Shown here: piece by piece, positions 34,563-43,205 of the stretch
Layout of the letters: each line of letters begins with the position of its first letter
Position numbering within the stretch: the first letter of the stretch is position 1
The notes under the pieces: generated by a model
Seen by the model: the letters and a program-made list of their open reading frames with translations, nothing else
What the model was told of the DNA's origin: nothing
Databases searched by the model: none
Assembly: GCA_029259715.1 (NCBI GenBank)
Contig: JAJDEP010000005.1
Span: 434,001 to 498,000 of the forward strand
Direction: 5' to 3'
Source of the DNA: Planctomycetota bacterium
Lineage (GTDB): Bacteria > Planctomycetota > B15-G4
Length of the DNA: 64,000 nt
Translations under genes and position numbers: made by a program

Positions 34563-35886
34563 GGCGCTCGTCGAGCCAGTGCAGGGCGGCCTCCCTGCCC
34601 TCCAGGTTGCCTTCGAGCTGAAGATCGGCCGCTTCCCGCAGCAGGGCGCCGACGCGGGGCCCGCTCTCCACGCCGCGTTCGATCAGGTCGCGACCGGTGA
34701 GCAACGGGGCGGGAATCAACGCCTCCTCGGCGAGACGCTCCTGCATGGCCTCGATCGCCGGCAGCGCCGTGAGCAGTCCGTGACAAGCCCCGCAATCGGC
34801 CCGGTACAGCAACATCAACTCCTCGAAGTGTTCCTCGGCCATCAAGCGCCTCAGTCGTGACGCCCGCATGCTCGGCACGTCCTTGAAGATGATGTGGTCC
34901 CGGACGAGCGCGTGCACGCGGCGCGTGGCGGACCGTGACATGCGCAGTCGCCCGCAGATCGCCTCGGCCATCTCCGCGCCGAGCTCGACGTGTCCGTCGA
35001 ACCGGATGCGATCGGGCGCGCGCACGAAGGTCGGGGGCTTGCCGATGTCGTGCAACAACATGGCCAGAGCCAACTCGAATGTGGTGTCGTCGGGGAGACC
35101 GTCGAGGGCCAGGAGCGTGTGGATCCAGACGTCGCCCTCCGGATGGAACTCAGGCGGCTGCTCGCACCCCTTCATCGGGAGGGCCTCCGGCAGGATCACC
35201 TCCAGCAGGCCCGATTCATCGAGCAGTTCGACGGCCCTGCGGCGCCAGGGCCCGACCAGCATGCGCTGGAGCTCGCTCCGGACGCGTTCACCCGAGATCG
35301 CACGCAACCGTTCCCGACACGTCGATAGAGCTGTGCGCGTCTGCTCCTCGATGTCGAAGCCGAGCGTTGCGGCGAAGCGCACCCCGCGCAGCAAGCGCAG
35401 CCCGTCCTCCTCGAAGCGCTGCGCCGGATCGCCGATGGCTCGGATCAGGCGGGCTGACAGGTCGTCGCGCCCCCCCACGTGGTCGATGATCGCGCCGGTG
35501 AAGGGATCCTGGACGAGCCCGTTGATGGTGAAGTCCCGACGGAGGACGTCCTCCTCGAGGGTCGCTGGCGCCACGGCGGCAGGGTGTCGACCGTCACCGA
35601 TGCCGACATCCTGCCGGAAGGTCGCGACGTCGAACTGGCCGCCCTCCCGGATGACCTTCACGACGCCGAAGGCCGCGCCCACCCGGAGGGTGTGAGCAAA
35701 CAGGGCACAGACCTCGTCCGGCGTCGCCGAGGTCGCGATGTCGATATCGCCGCCTTCGCGCTGCAACAACTCATCGCGAACCGCCCCCCCGGCGAAGACC
35801 ACCTCGTGGCCGGCCTCCTTCAGACAGCGCGCTACCTCTCGGGCTTCAGCTCGCGACATGACCCTGGCGGAGGCTAGGATGCGCAT
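34534..35886 (-). CDS. CCA-adding enzyme / tRNA nucleotidyltransferase with HD domain
   Basis: A class II nucleotidyltransferase of about 450 residues from ATG 35886. The head shows VVFAGGAVRDELL and DIDIATSATPDE (catalytic carboxylates), then EDVLRRDFTINGLVQD and the ARLIRAIGDP and FEEDGLRLLRGVRFAATLGF neck. An HD domain follows: IHTLLALDGL and LAMLLHDIGKP, with VHALVRDHI. HD-carrying members are usually CCA-adding enzymes in diverse bacteria. A second family member is at 44032. An in-frame ATG at 35964 would run across the divergent gene's start, so I reject it. Confidence 0.9.
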   Translation of the reverse strand: MRILASARVMSRAEAREVARCLKEAGHEVVFAGGAVRDELLQREGGDIDIATSATPDEVCALFAHTLRVGAAFGVVKVIREGGQFDVATFRQDVGIGDGRHPAAVAPATLEEDVLRRDFTINGLVQDPFTGAIIDHVGGRDDLSARLIRAIGDPAQRFEEDGLRLLRGVRFAATLGFDIEEQTRTALSTCRERLRAISGERVRSELQRMLVGPWRRRAVELLDESGLLEVILPEALPMKGCEQPPEFHPEGDVWIHTLLALDGLPDDTTFELALAMLLHDIGKPPTFVRAPDRIRFDGHVELGAEMAEAICGRLRMSRSATRRVHALVRDHIIFKDVPSMRASRLRRLMAEEHFEELMLLYRADCGACHGLLTALPAIEAMQERLAEEALIPAPLLTGRDLIERGVESGPRVGALLREAADLQLEGNLEGREAALHWLDERLSSGGTPGA

Positions 35887-35938
35887 CCCATCCCGTCCAG
35901 TTGCGGGATGGTCAGCGCGCGCGGATCGGGGCTCGGCC

Positions 35939-36484
35939 ATGACACGCTTCGGCGGATTCTTCATCGCGGCAGGCTTGCTCTGTGCGGCTTATCTGCTGCA
36001 CCAGCGCACTTACGCGACGGCCCAGGTGCTGGTGGCCGGGGAGGCGCACGGGCTGTCGACGGTGCGAGAACTATATGAGCGCTCCCACCAGCTGCTGGGC
36101 CAGGGCACGCCCCACCCGGGACTCGAGGCCTTGTTGCAGCCCGAGGCCGGCGACGATCTGGGCCTCGAGCTGCTCGCTGACCTGAGCACGGGCGAGCAAG
36201 CCTTCGCCAAGGACGACGTGTACGTCTACGCGATGGCGACGACGATCAAGGCTGGATACCGCCAGCGCTTCGGATTCGCGGTGCGGGCGTGGCCATTGAG
36301 CTTCGGCGAGACGGGCGATCGCGAGTACTACGTCACCGAAGCCGGGCGCCTTTTCGAGGGCCTCAACCTGCAGGGGCGCGGTGGCCACCGCAAGGAGGAC
36401 CTCCCGGCCGTGCCGGTGCTCGGGATGGATGATCCCCGAGTTCCGTGGATCCCCATCTGGGACGACAGCCGGGTCTACAGGTAG
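35939..36484 (+). CDS. Exported small protein with pilin-like globular pattern
   Basis: A 181-residue protein with an N-terminal hydrophobic segment (FFIAAGLLCAAYLL), which may be a signal or anchor. The second half has AGYRQRFGFAVRAWPLSFGETGDREYYVTEAG, a beta pattern reminiscent of pilin/pseudopilin-type globular domains seen in Acidobacteriota and Planctomycetota (YxF...G..GxRxFyvteaG). No prepilin peptidase site is evident, so pilin function is doubtful. It overlaps the convergent HEAT gene by ten bases. Confidence 0.6.
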   Translation: MTRFGGFFIAAGLLCAAYLLHQRTYATAQVLVAGEAHGLSTVRELYERSHQLLGQGTPHPGLEALLQPEAGDDLGLELLADLSTGEQAFAKDDVYVYAMATTIKAGYRQRFGFAVRAWPLSFGETGDREYYVTEAGRLFEGLNLQGRGGHRKEDLPAVPVLGMDDPRVPWIPIWDDSRVYR

Positions 36485-38091
36485 TTCCAGTAGAGCAGCC
36501 GCGCGCGGGCCGTGAGCTCGGGGTCGCTCAGACCCTTGATCACGCGTCGCAGGACCTCTTCGCGGGGTCCGTCCACCAGCCGCACGATGGCATCGAGCGC
36601 CTCCACCTTCAGGCTCGGGCTGGTCGTCTCCGCCAGGATCACGGTCTCGAGCGACGGCAGGGCCAACCCGGAGCGGGCCTTGCCGGCGGCGTACACCAGG
36701 AGTGCGTCGCGATCCGGCGAGGGCGCGTGGGCCGCCAGGGCTTGCACGCCGGCAACGCCGAGCCGATCGAGGAGCGGAAGAGTGCTCGCGAACATCTCGG
36801 GATCGCTCCGGACGGCCTCCAAGAGAGTCTCGACCACGGGCTCGACGGCCTGCTCCGGCGCGACGTGCGCGAGGAGCCGGAGCAGGGGCAGCCGGTCGGT
36901 GGACCGGTGCGTCGGTTCCGACAGTCGCTTCGCCGCGAGGGCGACGAACTCGCTGCGGTCGACCCGGATGGCGCTGATGACCCGGTCGCACACCTGTGAC
37001 AAGCGCCCGCCAACCTCGACCTGCAACTCCTGTCGCGTGCGGTCCATGGCCATGGGGTGCTCACGCCGGAAGAGCGCGTCGGTGACCTCCATGTGGGCGT
37101 TTCCCGGCCCGTGAGCGGCCATCTCCTCGAGCAGGATGATGGCGCGATCCGCATCCTCATGACCGGTGTCCACGGCCAGGAGGAACAGATCGGCCAGGGC
37201 GAGTGCCTCCACACGGCCGGCGCGCAGGAGCAGGTTGCGCCAGTGCTCCTGCCCCACCACCTTGCCCGCACCCACGGCCGCCTGCAGGACGTTGATGCGC
37301 GTGGGCGGTTGACCGTGCAGGAGCATGTGCTCCAGCTCCTCGCGCGCGACCTCGACACCCAGTTTGAGCTGGACGGTCAGGGCCAGGAAGATCGCCGCCT
37401 CGCCCGCTCGGTCCTTGACGACCTCGAGCGTCGCCCGCGTGCGTTCGGAGTCCATCACGTCGAGCACGCTCAAGTAGGCCAGGTCGGGTGCGTGCGGGTG
37501 CTGCTCGAGGTCTTCGAGCACGAGTTCCTGTGCCTGCCTGTCGCCCGAACGCGCGCGGCGCGCCAGGGCGGCACGCGCATGCGAGCGCACGTCGAGATCG
37601 TCGTCCTGCAGCCGCGGGAAGATGCCCGCCGTCGCCCCGTCGTCGGGGTGCCGCGCGAGGACCCGCAGCGCCGTCTTGGCGACCAGTCCGTGGGGCGAGT
37701 AGGCCCGCCGGATGAACTCGTCGAGGACTCCGGGGCCGTCGAGGTCTTCCTCCCCCAACACCTCGAGGAACTTCTGGACGATGACCGGCTCGTCAGACCC
37801 CAAGATCTGCAGGCGCGCCAGCACCTCCTCGCTCAGACTGCCGCGATGGCGACGCAGGGACCGGCGGGACTCGGAGAGCGCCACGTGACCGGCCCAGTGC
37901 AGACGATCGAGATTCCGCTCGATCTCGTCGGTGGCCGAGTCCACGGCCCAGGCCGGAGGCTCATAGAGATCCAGGGGCTGGAGGGGCAGGTTCAGGTCGC
38001 CCAGGCTGGCGGCCTCCTCCCGGGAGGGCAGCAACAGCACCAGACCGACCAACAGTGCGGCGGCGATCAGGGGAATCAGGGACGAACGCAT
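36475..38091 (-). CDS. Exported HEAT-repeat protein
   Basis: A 538-residue protein beginning with a signal-like segment (LIPLIAAALLVGLVLLL) and then helical repeats of HEAT type: LVAKTALRVLARHPDD, VRSHARAALARRAR, FVALAAKRLSE and LKVEALDAIVRLVDG. No catalytic motif. It is a likely periplasmic scaffold; unlike the HEAT protein at 22147 it lacks the Gly/Pro-rich linker. TAGCCT and a GGAG both lie 5-15 bases before the ATG, so either leaderless or ordinary initiation is possible. Confidence 0.75.
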   Translation of the reverse strand: MRSSLIPLIAAALLVGLVLLLPSREEAASLGDLNLPLQPLDLYEPPAWAVDSATDEIERNLDRLHWAGHVALSESRRSLRRHRGSLSEEVLARLQILGSDEPVIVQKFLEVLGEEDLDGPGVLDEFIRRAYSPHGLVAKTALRVLARHPDDGATAGIFPRLQDDDLDVRSHARAALARRARSGDRQAQELVLEDLEQHPHAPDLAYLSVLDVMDSERTRATLEVVKDRAGEAAIFLALTVQLKLGVEVAREELEHMLLHGQPPTRINVLQAAVGAGKVVGQEHWRNLLLRAGRVEALALADLFLLAVDTGHEDADRAIILLEEMAAHGPGNAHMEVTDALFRREHPMAMDRTRQELQVEVGGRLSQVCDRVISAIRVDRSEFVALAAKRLSEPTHRSTDRLPLLRLLAHVAPEQAVEPVVETLLEAVRSDPEMFASTLPLLDRLGVAGVQALAAHAPSPDRDALLVYAAGKARSGLALPSLETVILAETTSPSLKVEALDAIVRLVDGPREEVLRRVIKGLSDPELTARARLLYWNYL

Positions 38092-38186
38092 GGGACTCCA
38101 GGCTAGCCCGGCGACCGCGGGATGCGCCCCCGGATGGGGTCACCGCGCGGGGACGGAGAACTAGAGAACCACAGCGAGCGCCGGTT

Positions 38187-38215
38187 TTGACACCCCATGG
38201 GGCCCTTGCTACCTT
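38187..38215 (+). promoter_or_regulatory. Predicted promoter with palindromic spacer
   Basis: A perfect TTGACA (38187-38192), a 17-base spacer and TACCTT (38210-38215) lie upstream of a small lipoprotein gene. The spacer begins with the perfect palindrome CCCCATGGGG (38193-38202), a possible operator. The -10 matches the consensus weakly. Confidence 0.5.
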
Positions 38216-38249
38216 GCCGTCCGTTCACCGTCCCTGAGGACATTCGGTC

Positions 38250-38480
38250 ATGCGTCGTCGCGCCCAGCGTTGGTTCGTACTCCTCGCTCTCATCGTCATC
38301 GTCCCGGCCTGCGTGTCGCCGTTCCACGACCACGCCAAGGACCACCACGACGCCTTCGCCCGTGATGCCCGCGAGGCTCACCGGAAGTACGACCGCTACT
38401 TCCTGAACCTCGATTGGGACGACCCCTACCACGATTGGCACGACGAGTCCTTTGCCACAGGACCCGGTCACAGGCACTAA
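38250..38480 (+). CDS. Small lipoprotein, His/Asp-rich
   Basis: A 76-residue protein with a twin-Arg-looking n-region (MRRRAQR) and a lipoprotein signal ending at IVIVPACVS. The mature part is rich in His, Asp and Tyr (SPFHDHAKDHHDAFARDAR; HDWHDE; GPGHRH) and could bind metal, but no family is recognised. It sits behind the promoter at 38187 and 14 bases before a TPR lipoprotein. Confidence 0.6.
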   Translation: MRRRAQRWFVLLALIVIVPACVSPFHDHAKDHHDAFARDAREAHRKYDRYFLNLDWDDPYHDWHDESFATGPGHRH

Positions 38481-38494
38481 CAGGCCGACCGTCG

Positions 38495-39634
38495 TTGACC
38501 CTTTCCGCGTGGGCTCGCCGAAGCGCCTTCGCGCCCCTGCTGCTGGCCTTGACCCTGGTCTCAGTGTGCGCGCTCCCCGCCTGTGGCAGCTTCGGTCGCA
38601 AGAGTGACACGTTGGACGAACTCGGCCTGGGCGCACTCGACGCCCAACGCCTGGCCGAGCTGAGGGGGCGCGATCCGCTGGTCGCGGAGACATGGCTCGT
38701 CTCCATGGTCGGCGCTGAAACCCCCGAGGAAGCGCTCGAGATCGTCGACGCCGCGCTCGCCGTGCACCCGCGCAACGAGAACCTGGTGCTGGCCCGCTTG
38801 CAGATCCTCGGCGACCTGGAGCGCGATGACGAATTCGACCGGTCTGTGCGGCGCGAGCTGGCCATGGGGCCGTCGACGCTGATGCACGCCGTGCTGCGCA
38901 GCTATCGGATCCAGGGTCTGTTGCGCTCCGGCGACCCGGATGCTGCCCTCGACGAGTGCTTCCGCCTGGGCTCGGTCGCCGGCATCGACGCCGGACTGAC
39001 CGCACGGGGATTCGCGTCGGTCGCCCTCGACTTCGAATTCCTCGCCCGCCATGACGAAGCCGACGAGGCCTTCGACCTGTGCCTCGATCAGGGCCCCACC
39101 GGCATCGGCTACCTGCTCGAGCTCACGGCCAGTCGCCCCGAGCGCGCCGCCGCGGCCGCCGCCCTGCTGGAGCGGGCCCGCACGCGCCACCCCGGTCATG
39201 TCGACCTCCACATCGCCTGGGTCATCGAGGGCATGCGCACGCCCGACCTCGACGCGGCCGCTCGCCGACTCGAGACCATGCCGACCCCCGTCCCCTTCCG
39301 CATCCAGGGGCAGGTCGAGATGCTCGAGGCCCAGATCCTCCTGCTGCACGAAGAGCCGCAGGAGGCGCTGCCGCTCATCTTCGACCGGCTCGATCGCTTC
39401 GTCGCCGACACCCACGCCCTCCAGACCTTGCTGGCCTGCTGGCAGCAGTTCGGCATCCCCTCCGACGACGCCTTGCGCCCCCGCCTGCAGCGCGCGCGAC
39501 GCCACCTGACCACCGAGCCCATGCTGGCCCGGCAGATCGCGTTCGTCCTCCAGCAGATCGGGTCCGCACCGGCCGAACCGCCCACCGCTGAGGAACCCGC
39601 CGCCCAGGAATCGTCCTCAGCCGACGTCCCCTAG
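38495..39634 (+). CDS. TPR-containing lipoprotein
   Basis: A protein of about 379 residues starting at TTG 38495; the in-frame ATG at 38414 would place an odd 27-residue stretch before the signal and overlap the previous gene. The signal ends at the lipobox ALPACGS. TPR-like pairs follow (EEALEIVDAALAVHPRNENLVLARLQ; AAAAALLERARTRHPG), with a Pro/Ala/Glu tail. Likely an outer-membrane-anchored scaffold. Its end overlaps convergent miaA by 18 bases. The start codon is uncertain. Confidence 0.68.
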   Translation: MTLSAWARRSAFAPLLLALTLVSVCALPACGSFGRKSDTLDELGLGALDAQRLAELRGRDPLVAETWLVSMVGAETPEEALEIVDAALAVHPRNENLVLARLQILGDLERDDEFDRSVRRELAMGPSTLMHAVLRSYRIQGLLRSGDPDAALDECFRLGSVAGIDAGLTARGFASVALDFEFLARHDEADEAFDLCLDQGPTGIGYLLELTASRPERAAAAAALLERARTRHPGHVDLHIAWVIEGMRTPDLDAAARRLETMPTPVPFRIQGQVEMLEAQILLLHEEPQEALPLIFDRLDRFVADTHALQTLLACWQQFGIPSDDALRPRLQRARRHLTTEPMLARQIAFVLQQIGSAPAEPPTAEEPAAQESSSADVP

Positions 39635-40537
39635 GCCCAGCGCCCGCTCGGTGCGATCGGTGAGCGATTCGAGGCTCTCCGCCGGGTCGACGTCGACCCA
39701 GTGCAGGTCGGCGAACGCCGCGAAGAACGTGCGCTGCTTGCGCACCAGCTGGCGAGTGCGGATCGCCGTGCGTTCGCGCAGTCCCTGCTCGTCGAGCGAT
39801 CCGTCGAGGAAGGCCTGGGCCTCGGCGTAACCGATGGCCTTGCCCGGTTCGGGGGCGAACGGCGCTCGCGCTCTGAGCGCCCGCACCTCCTCGACGAGAC
39901 CGTCGGCGAGCATCGCCTCCACACGCTGCTCCGACCGCTGGCGGTGCGCCGCCTCGGGCCAGCGCAGTCCGACCAGCGTGAAGTCTCCCGGCAGCGGAGG
40001 ACGCGTCGTGTCCCGCTGCCAGTCGCTCAAGGCCCGGCCGGTGAGTCGATGCACCTCGAGCGCGCGCAGCAGCCGCTTCTTGTCGCCGCGCTGAAGCCGC
40101 GCCTCGATCACCGGATCGACCCGGGCGAGCTCCGCGCGGATGACGGCCTCGCCCTCGGCCTCCCACGCCGCCTCCAGCTCTTGGCGCAGCTCGGGGGATG
40201 AACCGGGTCCCTCCGCCAGCCCCTCGACGAGCAGGCGCAGGTAGAGCGGCGTCCCCCCCGCGAAGAGCAGCGGACCGGTCGCGGCTGCGGCCACCTCGAC
40301 GGCGGCCTCGACCCAGCGCCCCGCCGAGAACGCCTCGTCGTGCCCGACGAGATCCAGCAGCCGCCACGGCGCCCGCGCCCGCTGCTCGGGGCTGGGCTTG
40401 TCCGTGCCCACGTCCATGCCCCGGTACACCTTCATGGAGTCCATCGAGAGCAGCGTCAGTCCGTGTCGCTGGGCGAGCTCGGTGGCCACGGCCTTCTTGC
40501 CGCTCGCCGTGGTGCCGACGAGGACCCGCTGTCGCAC
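39617..40537 (-). CDS. miaA: tRNA dimethylallyltransferase
   Basis: Adds a dimethylallyl group to A37 of tRNAs reading UNN codons. From GTG 40537 the protein has 306 residues; a GAGG element lies eight bases before this GTG, overlapping the upstream stop, while an in-frame ATG at 40594 would extend it by 19 Pro-rich residues. Family motifs: VLVGTTASGKKA (P-loop), DSMKVYRGMDVGTDKPS, FAGGTPLYLRLLVEG, RLLRALEVHRLTGR and KAIGYAEAQAFLDG. Two key positions are unusual: the P-loop ends GKK instead of GKT/S, and DSMQxYR reads DSMKVYR. Confidence 0.93.
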   Translation of the reverse strand: MRQRVLVGTTASGKKAVATELAQRHGLTLLSMDSMKVYRGMDVGTDKPSPEQRARAPWRLLDLVGHDEAFSAGRWVEAAVEVAAAATGPLLFAGGTPLYLRLLVEGLAEGPGSSPELRQELEAAWEAEGEAVIRAELARVDPVIEARLQRGDKKRLLRALEVHRLTGRALSDWQRDTTRPPLPGDFTLVGLRWPEAAHRQRSEQRVEAMLADGLVEEVRALRARAPFAPEPGKAIGYAEAQAFLDGSLDEQGLRERTAIRTRQLVRKQRTFFAAFADLHWVDVDPAESLESLTDRTERALGLGDVG

Positions 40538-40547
40538 GCCGCGCGCC

Positions 40548-41828
40548 TCAGGCCGACGCGGGCCGGATGACGGCGGTGGCGATGGCCTCGTCATGGACGT
40601 GCTCCTCGAGACGCCGCATCAGCTCATCCAGGGTCAGCTGCTCGACGAGTTCCACCGACGCAAAGGGGCGGCTGCCCCGGAAGCAGTCCGAGATCAACGA
40701 GTACGCCACGTTCTCCGGCGAGTCGACGGCACGCAGGAGCCCGCCGTAGAGCTTGTTGCGCACCCGCCCGAAGGCCTGGGCGTCCAAGCCCTCGCGCCGC
40801 GCGCGCTCGAAGACGTCCATCACCCGCGCCTGGAGCGCCCCCGGGTCGTCACAGTCGCCGCCCAGCGTCGAGAACCCGAAGGAGGCCTCGGCCGTGTGGC
40901 TGACCCCGAACGTCTCGTCGATGAGCCCTTCGGCATAGAGCGACTCGAAGGCCGCGGAGCTGCGCCCGAAGAGGATGTCGAGCAACACCCGGGTCGCCAA
41001 CTCGCGGCGCAGCACCGCTTCACCGGCGCCTCCCGTGTCGCGCTCCTTGATGCCCATGAGCCACCGCGGCCGGGAAATCGGCAGCTCCATGTCGAAGCGT
41101 TCGAGCCGACGCTGGGGCGGTTCGCCCCCGTCGACCCGCCGATGGCGCGGCGCCGCATCCGTTCCCCGCGGCGCCTGATCCGCCTCGACCAGCGCCAGCA
41201 CGCGTTCGGGGTCCAGCGGCCCGGACAGCGCCAGGCACATGTTGCTCGGGTGATAGAACAGGTCGTAGCAGCGTTGCAACGTCGCGGCGTCAATCTCGGC
41301 GATGGACTCGACCGTCCCGGCGATGTTGTCGCGCACGGGATGCCGCTCGTACAGGCACCCCATCAAGCCGAAGAAGGCGCGCCAGTCCGGGTCGTCGTCG
41401 TACATCCGGATTTCCTGGGCGATGATGCCCTGCTCCTTCTCGACCAGCTCGTCGGTGAACCACGGCGTCTGCACGAAGTCGAGCAACAGGTCGAGGCAGC
41501 GCTCCGCCTCGTCGATGGCCGAGACGATGTACGTCGTGCCCACGAAGCCGGTCATGGCGTTGGTCGAGGCGCCCAACTCGGCGAAGCGATCGCTCACGTC
41601 GCCGTCCTGGTCCTCGAACAGCTTGTGCTCGAGGAAGTGCGCCAGGCCCTCGGGGACGGGTTGACCGTCCGCGCCACCGACGCGATCCACCGAGCCGAAG
41701 TTCGTCCCGAAGGCCGCGAAGGTCCCGACGAAGTCCGGCCGATGGTGCATGAGCACGCGCAGTCCCGAACTCGCCGTCATGGCCAGGAGCGGCTCGCCGA
41801 GCGGGTTCTCGAGGCGTTCGAAGCTCAC
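40548..41828 (-). CDS. M16 family zinc peptidase (YmfH-like)
   Basis: A 426-residue M16B peptidase. The inverted zinc motif HXXEH is present as HFLEH in EGLAHFLEHKLFED, followed by a downstream Glu in IIAQEIRMYDDDPDW. It resembles the YmfH half of the Bacillus YmfF/YmfH pair, whose role is tied to EF-P or competence-related processing in some bacteria. The GTG start overlaps the stop of the upstream partner as GTGA, and miaA follows ten bases after its stop. Confidence 0.9.
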   Translation of the reverse strand: MSFERLENPLGEPLLAMTASSGLRVLMHHRPDFVGTFAAFGTNFGSVDRVGGADGQPVPEGLAHFLEHKLFEDQDGDVSDRFAELGASTNAMTGFVGTTYIVSAIDEAERCLDLLLDFVQTPWFTDELVEKEQGIIAQEIRMYDDDPDWRAFFGLMGCLYERHPVRDNIAGTVESIAEIDAATLQRCYDLFYHPSNMCLALSGPLDPERVLALVEADQAPRGTDAAPRHRRVDGGEPPQRRLERFDMELPISRPRWLMGIKERDTGGAGEAVLRRELATRVLLDILFGRSSAAFESLYAEGLIDETFGVSHTAEASFGFSTLGGDCDDPGALQARVMDVFERARREGLDAQAFGRVRNKLYGGLLRAVDSPENVAYSLISDCFRGSRPFASVELVEQLTLDELMRRLEEHVHDEAIATAVIRPASA

Positions 41829-43123
41829 GTCGCCGTTCCCTCCAGGAGGTAGACCGCGTCGAGGCGCACGGCCGCCGCGATCTCCATTACGTCGGCCGCT
41901 GTCACGGCCTCGGCCGCCGCGATCGCGTCGGGCAATTCGTGCGGTCGCCCCGCCAGCAGCTGCGCCAGGCGGAATCCGCCCAGCGCGCGCGGGTGATCCA
42001 CGAGGCTCCTCAGGCGCCGGGACTGGGCGCGCTTCGACAGCTGCAGTTCGTCGTCGCTCACCGGCTCAATCGCGAGGCGCGCCAGTTCCTCGACCACCAG
42101 CTCTTCGACGCGTGCTGCCGACGACGCGTCGATGCCCGCTTGCACCACCAACGTCCCGCTGTCGTGGAGCATGCGCGCTCCGCAGCCGTAGGCCAGGCTC
42201 TCCGCTTCCCGCACGCGCTTGAACAACCGCGAATGGGAACCGCCCCCGAAGACGGTCGCGAAGGTCGTGGCAGCCGGGGAGCGCACGGCGCTCTCGGGCA
42301 ACCGGAAGCCCAACACCAGCTTGCTCTGCGACAGGTCTTCGGCCTCGGTCACCCGCAGCGGCGCCCGCGCGATCTGTTCCGGCAGAGGCAGGCGTTGCGC
42401 CGGCTCGGGTCTTGGCACACTGCGGCCGAGACGTTCGGCGGCCTCCAATGCTTGCTCTTCCTCGACATCGCCTACGACGAACAGCCGTCCCGGCGCCGAC
42501 GTGAGCAGGTCGTCCCACGTGCTGTGCACGGCCGCCTCGTCCAGCGCCGCGGCTTCTTCCGCGGTGCCCCACGAGTGCAGGCCATACGGCGTGTCGGCGT
42601 GCAGGGTCTCGATCATCCGTCTCAGGGCCCAATGGCCCTTGTCATCGGCGAGTCCCTCGATGGCCCGCACGAGATTGGCACGCTCCTGTTCGAGATGGTC
42701 GCGCCGGAAACGGCCCTCCTGCAGCGGCGGCTCGTGGACGGCCTCCGACAGCAGCTCGGACGCCTGCCGGAAGAGATCGAGGCCTTCGGCGTAGCGGTCC
42801 GCGAGGGTGACCATGGAGAATTTCACCAACTGCAGCGGGCCATGGGCCCCGACGGATCCGCCGAGGTCGGTGGCATACAGCTCGTCGCAGCGGGCGGAGA
42901 GGTCCGCCAGGCCGGGATGGCTCGCCGTGCCGCGGGTGAGCAGATCGCCCAGCAAGGCCCGGGCGGCTCGGCGCTCATCCAAGGGGCATTCGAGGGCCCA
43001 GCTCAGCGCCACCGTCTTGAACTTGCGGGTCCGCAGCAGGTGCACGGGCAGGCCGCCGGGACCATCCAGGACAACGAAAGCAGAGCTGGCGGCGAGGCTG
43101 GAGGTGGGCACGGGGCGAACCAT
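41825..43123 (-). CDS. M16 peptidase-fold protein lacking the zinc motif (YmfF-like)
   Basis: A 432-residue M16 homologue that begins at ATG 43123. It keeps the fold (HLLRTRKFKTVALSWALECPLDE near the N terminus; SKLVLGFRLPES; FGGGSHSRLFKRVREAESLAYGCGA) but has no HXXEH, so it is probably the non-catalytic partner of the HXXEH protein coded next. Paired active/inactive subunits are standard in this family. GTGA coupling between the two supports a heterodimer. Confidence 0.87.
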   Translation of the reverse strand: MVRPVPTSSLAASSAFVVLDGPGGLPVHLLRTRKFKTVALSWALECPLDERRAARALLGDLLTRGTASHPGLADLSARCDELYATDLGGSVGAHGPLQLVKFSMVTLADRYAEGLDLFRQASELLSEAVHEPPLQEGRFRRDHLEQERANLVRAIEGLADDKGHWALRRMIETLHADTPYGLHSWGTAEEAAALDEAAVHSTWDDLLTSAPGRLFVVGDVEEEQALEAAERLGRSVPRPEPAQRLPLPEQIARAPLRVTEAEDLSQSKLVLGFRLPESAVRSPAATTFATVFGGGSHSRLFKRVREAESLAYGCGARMLHDSGTLVVQAGIDASSAARVEELVVEELARLAIEPVSDDELQLSKRAQSRRLRSLVDHPRALGGFRLAQLLAGRPHELPDAIAAAEAVTAADVMEIAAAVRLDAVYLLEGTAT

Positions 43124-43171
43124 AGCCGATGGACTCGCCCCTCCGCACCCAGACCCGCCGAACCCTGCGGG

Positions 43172-43199
43172 TTGAGTCTTGTGCTCTGAGGCGGATAAT
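43172..43199 (+). promoter_or_regulatory. Predicted sigma-70-type promoter of btpA-like gene
   Basis: TTGAGT (43172-43177) and GATAAT (43194-43199) are 16 bases apart. The preferred GTG start (43206) is only six bases further, so transcription would begin at or beside the start codon. Confidence 0.55.
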
Positions 43200-43205
43200 C
43201 GGGGG

